NCBI GenBank assembly: GCA_934454435.1
Contig: CAKSGA010000075.1
Location: 1 to 11,860, forward strand
DNA: 11,860 bases
Reading direction: 5' to 3'
DNA from: an uncultured Oscillospiraceae bacterium
GTDB lineage: Bacteria > Bacillota > Clostridia > Oscillospirales > Ruminococcaceae
A program made the position numbers and the translations under genes. The notes beneath the pieces were generated by a model. It did no database searches and was not told where the DNA came from. It saw nothing but the letters and a program-made list of their open reading frames with translations. Of the stretch, positions 6,562 to 11,860 are shown piece after piece. The stretch's first letter is position 1; each line of letters opens with the position of its first letter.

Positions 6562-6903
6562 TCACAGCCCGAAGCTGACGGACAGGGCATTGTTCACCTG
6601 GGACATGGCGTCGCTGTCGAGCTCCCCCATGCGCTCCCTGAGCCGCTTTTTATCCAATGTACGCACCTGCTCCAGAAGCACGATGGAGTCTTTCGCAAGT
6701 CCGCAGGAAGCGGCGTTGAGCGAAATATGTGTCGGGAGCTTCGATTTGTCCTTCTGACTTGTTATGGCAGCAGCTATCACTGTGGGGCTGTGCTTGTTGC
6801 CGACATCATTCTGCACTATCAGCACAGGTCTTACGCCGCCCTGCTCCGACCCCACCACAGGACTGAGATCCGCATAATAAATTTCTCCTCGTTTTACCAG
6901 CAT
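6562..6903 (-). CDS. mazF: MazF/NdoA (PemK-like) endoribonuclease toxin
   Basis: A 113-residue protein, full length for the MazF/PemK family of sequence-specific mRNA interferases. The opening MLVKRGEIYYADLSPVVGSEQ and the core GGVRPVLIVQND are diagnostic. Arg25 and Thr48 fall at the positions of the catalytic pair known for Bacillus subtilis MazF (EndoA). The segment LPTHI and the C-terminal LRERMGELD are also conserved. These proteins cleave single-stranded RNA at short motifs and are normally held inactive by a MazE-type antitoxin encoded just upstream. Here the upstream 52 nt hold no gene, and beyond that no recognisable antitoxin is visible. AAAGGA lies 11 nt before the ATG, a slightly long spacing. 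It diverges from the polymerase operon. Confidence 0.93.
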   Translation of the reverse strand: MLVKRGEIYYADLSPVVGSEQGGVRPVLIVQNDVGNKHSPTVIAAAITSQKDKSKLPTHISLNAASCGLAKDSIVLLEQVRTLDKKRLRERMGELDSDAMSQVNNALSVSFGL

Positions 6904-7114
6904 TTCACGATCATTCCTTTCATAAGTTTCCCTGGACCGGCGGTCCGTGCCTATATTATTGCCGCTGGCTGTAAAGATATTCAGGACCTCCGGTGTTCCA
7001 TTGTATTCCGCAGATATCGTCCCAGTTACCGCCGGACAGCCGGTCCTCTGTATTCTTTTCAGAAATTTTGTTCATATATTTGTGTAGAATGAACACAATT
7101 TTCCCGGATATTCG

Positions 7115-7132
7115 GTCACAATTACCAGTGAC
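7115..7132. promoter_or_regulatory. Possible operator overlapping the polymerase -35 box
   Basis: Inverted repeat GTCAC (7115-7119) and GTGAC (7128-7132), 8 nt apart. The right arm lies inside the -35 hexamer GTGACA (7128-7133). A protein bound here would block the promoter. It does not match the Bacillus LexA box. A poor LexA-like word CGGACATATTTCTG (7173-7186) lies just after the expected start, matching 10 of 14 positions. Confidence 0.35.
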
Positions 7133-7156
7133 AAAACAGGAGATTTGGGTTATAAT
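7128..7156 (+). promoter_or_regulatory. Sigma-A promoter of the Y-family polymerase operon
   Basis: GTGACA (7128-7133), 17-nt spacer, perfect TATAAT (7151-7156). The start should be near 7163, leaving a leader of about 57 nt before ATG 7220, which follows AAAGGAG (7207-7212). The weaker -35 and overlapping inverted repeat suit a regulated promoter. Confidence 0.75.
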
Positions 7157-7219
7157 AATAGCACAGCAAATTCGGACATATTTCTGCAAATATATGAAAC
7201 ATTGTGAAAGGAGACTTCC

Positions 7220-8482
7220 ATGGATTACGGTGAGATATACATGTGCATAGACCTGAAGAGCTTTTTTGCTTCAGCGGAGTGTGCCGACCGTGGCCTGGAT
7301 CCCTTCACCACCAATCTTGTAGTAGCGGACCCGGCGAGGGGAAATGGAGCGATATGCCTTGCGATAACCCCGGCGATGAAAGCTCTGGGGATACGCAACC
7401 GCTGCCGTGTATTCGAGATACCGCCCGGGGTGAACTACATCACAGCGCTGCCCCGAATGCGCCGCTACATGGAAGTATCCGCCGAAATATACGGGGTCTA
7501 CCTGCGGTACATCAGCCCCGAGGACATACATGTTTATTCCATAGATGAATGCTTCATCTATGCTACCCCCTATCTGAACATGTATGGAATGCACCCCAAG
7601 CAGTTCGCACAAATGCTGATGGATGCCGTATTCCGCCAGACAGACATAACCGCCACCGCCGGAGTAGGCACCAACATGTTTCTTGCAAAGATAGCGCTTG
7701 ACATCACCGCAAAACACGTCCCGGATCACATAGGCTGGCTGGACGAGAATTCGTTTAAGAAGCGCCTGTGGCATCACCGTCCGATAACCGATTTCTGGAA
7801 CATCGGTCCCGGCATAGCCCGCCGCCTGGAAAAATACGGGGTATACGACCTCTGCGGAGTAGCCGCCATGGACGAACAGATACTATATAAAGAATTCGGC
7901 GTGAACGCCCGGTTCCTGATAGACCACGCCCACGGCAGGGAGCCCTGCACGATAGCGGAGATACACGCCTACGAGCCGTCCGGGCATTCCATCTCGAACG
8001 GGCAGATACTGTTTGATGACTACAACTTCGATGACGCCCTGATAGTCCTGAAAGAGATGGCGGACACCCTGTCGCTGGAGCTTGTTGAAAAGAAGCTGGC
8101 GGCGGAGTCCGTGTCGCTGATGGTGGGGTATTCCAAGGACTGCCGGCTGCCCACCGGCGGCACCAAGCGCATGACGGTCTGCACGAACTCCCACAGAAAG
8201 CTGGCAGAGCGCCTGGAGCAGCTCTATAAAGAAACCACCCACCGCAATGCCCTGATACGCAGCCTCAACATTGGTTTTTGCGGGCTGACGCCGGAGGAGA
8301 ACAGCGGCTTCGACCTGTTCATGGACCCGGCGGCAGAGGAAAAGGAAAAGAACATGCAGCGTGCGATAATCGACATCAAGCAGCGGTTCGGCAAGAACTC
8401 GCTGATAAAGGCGATGAGCCTTCAGAGCCGTGCCACCGGCATTCGCCGGAACAACATGGTCGGCGGTCACAACGGGGGGTGA
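7220..8482 (+). CDS. Y-family DNA polymerase (UvrX/UmuC-like translesion polymerase)
   Basis: A 420-residue protein, full length for Firmicute UvrX/YqjW-type polymerases, which copy past damaged bases. The palm motif YMCIDLKSFFASAE contains catalytic Asp11 and, by alignment with archaeal Dpo4, steric-gate Phe16. VYSIDECF supplies Asp109 and Glu110, the other metal ligands. AGVGTNMFLAKIA (about 147-159) is the fingers/palm signature. FWNIGPGIARRLEKYGV (about 192-208) is a helix-hairpin-helix in the thumb. The C-terminal part (about 270-400) matches the little-finger domain. AAAGGAG precedes the ATG. A YolD-like gene follows after 4 nt, the usual pairing in Firmicutes. Such operons are commonly DNA-damage induced. 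It could also be labelled dinB-like; the UvrX/UmuC group fits better because of the YolD partner. Confidence 0.94.
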   Translation: MDYGEIYMCIDLKSFFASAECADRGLDPFTTNLVVADPARGNGAICLAITPAMKALGIRNRCRVFEIPPGVNYITALPRMRRYMEVSAEIYGVYLRYISPEDIHVYSIDECFIYATPYLNMYGMHPKQFAQMLMDAVFRQTDITATAGVGTNMFLAKIALDITAKHVPDHIGWLDENSFKKRLWHHRPITDFWNIGPGIARRLEKYGVYDLCGVAAMDEQILYKEFGVNARFLIDHAHGREPCTIAEIHAYEPSGHSISNGQILFDDYNFDDALIVLKEMADTLSLELVEKKLAAESVSLMVGYSKDCRLPTGGTKRMTVCTNSHRKLAERLEQLYKETTHRNALIRSLNIGFCGLTPEENSGFDLFMDPAAEEKEKNMQRAIIDIKQRFGKNSLIKAMSLQSRATGIRRNNMVGGHNGG

Positions 8483-8486
8483 GCTC

Positions 8487-8822
8487 ATGAAAAGTCCCGA
8501 CAGGGCCCGGCAGTTCATGCCGTTTGCTTCGCTGCGTGGGTACTACGACTATATCCGGGAACAGGAGCGGGTCAGGGAGCCACGCCGAGAGCTCTCCGAC
8601 GACCAGGCGGAGGAGCTTTCAGCGGTGCTGAATTCGTTCTCCCGGGGAGATATGGTGAAAGTCACGCATTACGTGCAGGATCACTATGAAGTCACCCAGG
8701 GCATTCTGACCGGGCTCGACCCGGTGTTCCGCCGCCTGACGATAGTCCGCACAACAATAAGCATTGACGATGTGATCAGCGCAGAGTTACTACAGACTAA
8801 TAATGATATGCCTGATATATAA
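8487..8822 (+). CDS. YolD-like family protein
   Basis: A 111-residue protein with the YolD-like signature near the N-terminus: SPDRARQFMPFASLRGYYDYIREQE in part. A charged helix follows (EPRRELSDDQAEELSAVLN), then a beta-rich SH3-like end (GDMVKVTHYV, GILTGLDPVFRRLTIV, ISIDDVISAEL). The ATG at 8487 lies 4 nt after the polymerase stop and is preceded by GGGGGGTGAG; an in-frame ATG at 8430 lies inside the polymerase gene and has no ribosome site. The family regularly neighbours Y-family polymerases and is thought to assist or regulate them; a biochemical role is not settled as far as I know. Confidence 0.92.
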   Translation: MKSPDRARQFMPFASLRGYYDYIREQERVREPRRELSDDQAEELSAVLNSFSRGDMVKVTHYVQDHYEVTQGILTGLDPVFRRLTIVRTTISIDDVISAELLQTNNDMPDI

Positions 8823-8823
8823 A

Positions 8824-8849
8824 CTTTGTATACAATTACAAAGATTTTT
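8824..8849 (+). terminator. Intrinsic terminator after the polymerase-YolD operon
   Basis: Stem CTTTGTA (8824-8830) pairs with TACAAAG (8837-8843) around loop TACAAT, followed by ATTTTTG. It starts directly after the YolD stop codon. It is AU-rich and so of moderate strength. Confidence 0.75.
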
Positions 8850-8871
8850 GCTGAAAAATGCAAAATTCGTC

Positions 8872-8900
8872 TTGACTTATTGCAGAAATTCTAGTATAAT
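8872..8900 (+). promoter_or_regulatory. Sigma-A promoter of pckG
   Basis: TTGACT (8872-8877), 17-nt spacer, perfect TATAAT (8895-8900). The start is expected near 8907, giving a leader of about 80 nt. This strong promoter fits the highly biased codon use of pckG. Confidence 0.88.
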
Positions 8901-8910
8901 GTTATATATG

Positions 8911-8950
8911 GAGATATGGTGTCCGGGCGGCAGCGTCCGCTAAGTATCTC
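8911..8950 (+). promoter_or_regulatory. Structured 5' leader hairpin of pckG
   Basis: Outer stem GAGATA (8911-8916) pairs with TATCTC (8945-8950). Inner stem GCGG (8927-8930) pairs with CCGC (8937-8940) around loop CAGCGT. Between them is an asymmetric internal loop of 10 and 4 nt. It begins a few bases after the predicted start and ends about 20 nt before the ribosome site AAGGAGAT (8972-8979). It may stabilise the mRNA 5' end or be regulatory; no known riboswitch is recognised. Confidence 0.4.
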
Positions 8951-8986
8951 AGTATTTCAAATCAATGCAAGAAGGAGATAACTATT

Positions 8987-10843
8987 ATGGCAAGAAATCC
9001 CGGTGTATTAACCAAGAACCCCAACGTTATCAAGTGGGTCGATGAGATGGTTGCTCTTACAAAGCCTGATCAGGTAATATGGATCGACGGCTCCAAGGAG
9101 CAGCTTGACGAGCTTACTGACGAGGTTTGCTCCCTGCCCGACGGCAATAAGGACAAGATGTACAGACTGAACCCGGAGAAGCTCCCCGGCTGCCTTTATC
9201 ACAGGACTCTCCCCAACGACGTTGCAAGAGTAGAGGACAGAACTTTCATCTGCTGCCGTGAGAAGAAGGACGCAGGCCCCACCAACAACTGGATGGATCC
9301 TAAGGAAATGAAGGCTAAGCTGACCCCCATGTACGACGGCGTAATGAAGGGCAGAACAATGTACGTTATCCCGTACTCCATGGGCCCGATCGGTTCTTCC
9401 CTCGCAAAGGTAGGCGTTGAGCTGACCGACTCCATCTACGTTGTTCTTAACATGAACATCATGACCAGAATGGGTGCTGACGCTTTCAAGAACCTCGGCG
9501 ACACCTCCAATGACTTCGTACGTGGTCTGCACAGCAAGGCTGACGTTGATCCCGAGAAGAGATATATCGTACAGTTCCCGGAGGAGAACACTATCTGGTC
9601 CATCAACTCCGCATACGGCGGAAACGTACTGCTGGGCAAGAAGTGCTTCGCACTGCGTATCGCATCCTACCAGGGCAAGAACGAGGGCTGGATGGCTGAG
9701 CACATGCTGATCCTCGGCGTTAAGAAGCCCGACGGCGAGATGAGATACATCACAGCTGCATTCCCCTCTGCCTGCGGCAAGACCAACCTCGCAATGCTCA
9801 TTCCTCCGGCTGTATACAAGGAGCAGGGCTACCAGGTATTCACCGTAGGCGACGATATCGCCTGGATGAAGCCCGGCAAGGACGGCAGACTCTACGCTAT
9901 CAACCCTGAGAATGGCTTCTTCGGCGTAGCTCCTGGTACTAACGCTAAGTCCAACTACAACGCACTTGCTTCTACCATGAAGAACACCATTTTCACCAAC
10001 GTTGCCCTGAACAACGCAGACAACACTGTTTGGTGGGAAGGTCTTGACAAGAACCCGCCTGTTGACGCAACAGAGTGGAAGGGTGCAAAGGTAAACGGCG
10101 TTGAGTTCACTTCTGAGATCGACCCTGCTACCGGCAAGAACAAGAAGCTTGCTCACCCGAACTCCAGATTTACTGCTCCGGCTGTAAACTGCCCCTGCGT
10201 ATCTCCTGAGTTCAACAACCCGGACGGCGTTCCTGTAAGCGCTATCATCTTCGGCGGCAGACGTGCTTCCACAACTCCGCTGGTATATCAGTCCTTCGAC
10301 TGGGTACACGGCACCTACATGGGTTCCGCAGTTTCCTCTGAGACCACCGCAGCTGCTACCGGCGCTGTAGGCGTACTCCGTCACGATCCTATGGCTATGA
10401 AGCCGTTCATCGGTTACAACGTAGGCGACTACTGGGCACACTGGCTCGAGATGGGCGAGAAGCTCGGCGACAAGGCTCCTAAGATCTTCAACGTAAACTG
10501 GTTCAAGCAGGACGAGAACGGCAACTTCATGTGGCCGGGCTTCGGCGACAACATGCGTGTACTCGACTGGATCATCAGGCGTGTTGAAGGCAAGGTTGAC
10601 GCTGTTGAGACTCCTATCGGCTATCTGCCCAAGAAGGGTGACATCAACCTCAAGGGTATCGAGGACGAGGTTACCTCCGAGGTTGAGGACAAGCTGCTCG
10701 CAGTTGACATCGACCTCTGGAAGAAGGAGATCGCCGAGATGCGCAGATACTACAACGACGACATCAAGGCAAAGGGCGGCAACATTCCGCAGGCTCTCTA
10801 TGACGAGCTCGACAAGATCGAGGCTAGACTCAACAAGGCTTGA
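8987..10843 (+). CDS. pckG: Phosphoenolpyruvate carboxykinase (GTP), EC 4.1.1.32
   Basis: A 618-residue cytosolic enzyme of the usual GTP-PEPCK length. It interconverts oxaloacetate plus GTP with PEP plus CO2 and GDP. In anaerobes it often runs toward oxaloacetate, feeding succinate formation and saving energy. The P-loop FPSACGKTNLAML (about 259-271) carries the hyper-reactive Cys263 and Lys265-Thr266. SAYGGN (about 208-213) is the substrate loop. Lys219, His239 and Asp290 (in VGDDIAWM) match the Mn2+ ligands, and IFGGRRAST is the guanine/phosphate region. The Cys-containing P-loop marks the GTP rather than the ATP family. The ribosome site AAGGAGAT is strong. Codon use differs from the neighbours (AGA and CGT for Arg, GTT/GTA, AAG), as for a highly expressed gene. 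It forms a single-gene unit. Confidence 0.97.
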   Translation: MARNPGVLTKNPNVIKWVDEMVALTKPDQVIWIDGSKEQLDELTDEVCSLPDGNKDKMYRLNPEKLPGCLYHRTLPNDVARVEDRTFICCREKKDAGPTNNWMDPKEMKAKLTPMYDGVMKGRTMYVIPYSMGPIGSSLAKVGVELTDSIYVVLNMNIMTRMGADAFKNLGDTSNDFVRGLHSKADVDPEKRYIVQFPEENTIWSINSAYGGNVLLGKKCFALRIASYQGKNEGWMAEHMLILGVKKPDGEMRYITAAFPSACGKTNLAMLIPPAVYKEQGYQVFTVGDDIAWMKPGKDGRLYAINPENGFFGVAPGTNAKSNYNALASTMKNTIFTNVALNNADNTVWWEGLDKNPPVDATEWKGAKVNGVEFTSEIDPATGKNKKLAHPNSRFTAPAVNCPCVSPEFNNPDGVPVSAIIFGGRRASTTPLVYQSFDWVHGTYMGSAVSSETTAAATGAVGVLRHDPMAMKPFIGYNVGDYWAHWLEMGEKLGDKAPKIFNVNWFKQDENGNFMWPGFGDNMRVLDWIIRRVEGKVDAVETPIGYLPKKGDINLKGIEDEVTSEVEDKLLAVDIDLWKKEIAEMRRYYNDDIKAKGGNIPQALYDELDKIEARLNKA

Positions 10844-10877
10844 TCTCATCGCTTAGTCTGACGACTCAATAAAATTT

Positions 10878-10906
10878 CCCCCGTTCGTACGAACGGGGGA
10901 TTTTTT
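10878..10906. terminator. Bidirectional palindromic terminator after pckG
   Basis: A perfect 22-bp palindrome (10878-10899, CCCCCGTTCG...CGAACGGGGG) is followed by TTTTTT (10901-10906). On the minus strand it is followed by AAATTTTATT. It lies 34 nt after the pckG stop and 4 nt from the stop of the convergent membrane-protein gene, so it can serve both. Confidence 0.95.
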
Positions 10907-10909
10907 GTG

Positions 10910-11860
10910 TTATTCAAGATCTAGCGTGTAGTCGCCTATCGTGACAGATGAAAGATTGTTTATATCAATCGGCTTGTCGAGCAGAATCAGGAATGGGTAT
11001 GAGTCAATGCCTTCAACAGCGGAACTGATAAGGCTGTAGTTTTTTACCTCTGTACCGTCCTTAAATTGCAGTATCAAAGGTTCAGACTTATCGGGCTTTC
11101 CTGTCTTTCTTATTTCTTTTACGTCTAACTGTACAGCCAGTGGAGTAATGTTTACTTTTTTAAGTTCGTACAGATAATTGTCTATCTGCACCTCAGCATC
11201 AGGCTCGACAGTGACACGTTCTGTACTGATGAAATCAAGCGGAAGCTCTATTGTGACCGGCTCCTCAAGGGGAATCTCCAGGGTGAAGCTATTTCCCCAC
11301 AGGCTTAATGTGCCGAAGCTTGCGTTAAAGGAACTTTCTTTGTTCAGTTCATTTCCGTGGAACTCAAAAATGACTGTGCGTTTATAACTGCTTTTCGTTC
11401 TCTCGCCAAAGCCTTGCGTTCCATAGAAATTGGTAGTCTGTGAATCTGGCTCAAGCTCGCCCCAGATCTCGTTTCCCTGCAAGCCATAGTCCTGTGCAAA
11501 GTCATGGAGTACGTCCTCGTTTATATCCAGTTCATACATCACCATAACCACGCTGCTGTCTGCGACAGCTCCGGTAAATGTTACTTTCCCAAATCCGAAA
11601 TCAGCGGTCTGGTAAAGGTGGGTTCCCATTGCAGACAAATCTGCGGTGGCAAGTTGGTTTTCAATTCCTGTATCTATATATCCAGCGTTATCAAGTGCTC
11701 TTTGAGAATAGAACCCACGAAACAGCTTGGTAAAATCCCACCCGACCGAAGCCCCGGCGGCGGTAACTCCTACGGAAGCCGCAGCCACAGCAGCCGCTGC
11801 GATAATGACTGGTCTGAGGAAAGAGCGCTTTTTCGTAGTTTCTGAAAATCTGGCTGGAAC
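10910..11860 (-). CDS. Single-pass membrane protein, C-terminal 316 residues (start outside window)
   Basis: The reading frame stays open to the window edge, so the start is beyond 11860. The visible part begins with a basic stretch (ETTKKRSFLRP), then an Ala/Val-rich membrane helix PVIIAAAAVAAASVGVTAAG, then GWDFTKLFRGFYSQRALDNAG and about 260 residues of mainly beta-type sequence with ELDINED, EPDSQTTNFYG, EEPVTIELPLDFI and VTIGDYTLDLE. Positive charge before the helix suggests a cytosolic N-terminus and an external C-terminal domain. This layout is shared with membrane anti-sigma factors and related clostridial proteins, so the missing N-terminus may carry an anti-sigma domain; that is a guess. 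I do not recognise the family. A GTG at 11788 sits inside the membrane helix and is not a credible start. Confidence 0.72.
   Translation of the reverse strand, partial: VPARFSETTKKRSFLRPVIIAAAAVAAASVGVTAAGASVGWDFTKLFRGFYSQRALDNAGYIDTGIENQLATADLSAMGTHLYQTADFGFGKVTFTGAVADSSVVMVMYELDINEDVLHDFAQDYGLQGNEIWGELEPDSQTTNFYGTQGFGERTKSSYKRTVIFEFHGNELNKESSFNASFGTLSLWGNSFTLEIPLEEPVTIELPLDFISTERVTVEPDAEVQIDNYLYELKKVNITPLAVQLDVKEIRKTGKPDKSEPLILQFKDGTEVKNYSLISSAVEGIDSYPFLILLDKPIDINNLSSVTIGDYTLDLE

Larger units (their letters stand above)
6904..7219. other. Divergent mazF/polymerase intergenic region
   Basis: No convincing gene is present in these 316 bases. A minus-strand reading frame (6956-7189; inner ATG at 7075) has no ribosome binding site and no recognisable domain. 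The region holds the polymerase promoter and several small inverted repeats: GGACC-GGC-GGTCC (6934-6946), TTGTGT-7 nt-ACACAA (7080-7098), GTCAC-8 nt-GTGAC (7115-7132), and in the polymerase leader ATATTT-CTGC-AAATAT (7178-7193). No promoter for mazF could be assigned with confidence. Confidence 0.6.

Noticed and set aside
6418..7092. A 224-codon plus-strand frame across the MATE promoter, mazF and the intergenic region
   Set aside because: It runs antisense through a clear mazF gene and through a promoter, and has no recognisable domain.
7173..7186. LexA/SOS box for the polymerase operon
   Set aside because: Only 10 of 14 positions fit the Bacillus consensus and the second half-site is poor. 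Kept only as a weak possibility.
6956..7189. A short minus-strand frame upstream of mazF as a possible antitoxin
   Set aside because: No ribosome binding site at the first or inner ATG, no DNA-binding or MazE-like motif, and it crosses the divergent polymerase promoter.
8430..8486. In-frame ATG at 8430 for the YolD-like gene
   Set aside because: It lies inside the polymerase coding sequence without a ribosome site; the conserved YolD start and a strong site are at 8487.
9008..10849. A 613-codon open frame on the minus strand covering all of pckG
   Set aside because: It lies opposite a certain PEPCK gene. Such long antisense frames arise from strong codon bias in the sense gene; the translation has no recognisable domain and no ribosome binding site was seen.

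Overview
The window looks like chromosomal DNA from a low-to-mid GC Firmicute. The Clostridia class, and probably a Ruminococcus-like member of the Oscillospiraceae, fits best. This is inferred from TTGACA-17-TATAAT promoters, strong GGAGG-type ribosome binding sites, a YerC/YecD TrpR-like regulator, a clostridial-type redox Hsp33, a GTP-type PEP carboxykinase and a Y-family polymerase/YolD pair. No plasmid or phage replication or structural genes are visible. Apart from one structured repeat it reads as ordinary chromosome.

Left end (1-2320, minus strand): a tRNA-Val(TAC)/tRNA-Asp(GTC) unit with its own consensus promoter, and just upstream of it an operon reading yerC-like regulator -> SAM methyltransferase -> hslO (Hsp33). 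The first two genes are coupled by a TAATG stop/start overlap. A good sigma-A promoter (2272-2300) drives the operon.

Centre left (2321-2712): a non-coding, roughly 317-bp, hairpin-rich element with 22-bp terminal inverted repeats separates two divergent promoters. It resembles a MITE. The -35 box of the rightward promoter starts 2 bp beyond its edge. That promoter serves a second class I methyltransferase (2713-3477). A separately promoted solute-binding lipoprotein follows (3568-4929), with no ABC permease or ATPase beside it. A strong bidirectional terminator (4934-4970) closes this part.

Centre (4973-7219, minus strand): a MATE-family efflux transporter, whose promoter and roughly 100-nt leader can fold into a three-way junction, and a mazF/ndoA toxin gene without a recognisable antitoxin gene. 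MazF diverges from a translesion polymerase operon across an intergenic region that carries several small inverted repeats.

Right (7220-10906, plus strand): a UvrX/UmuC-like Y-family DNA polymerase, 4 nt later a YolD-like partner, a terminator, then pckG (GTP-dependent PEP carboxykinase) with a consensus promoter, a structured leader and a perfectly palindromic bidirectional terminator. At the right edge is the C-terminal 316 residues of a single-pass membrane protein on the minus strand; its start lies outside the window.

No clearly new multi-gene system is visible. The best leads are the structured inverted-repeat element and its overlap with a promoter, the folded MATE leader, and the antitoxin-less mazF facing a DNA-damage polymerase operon.
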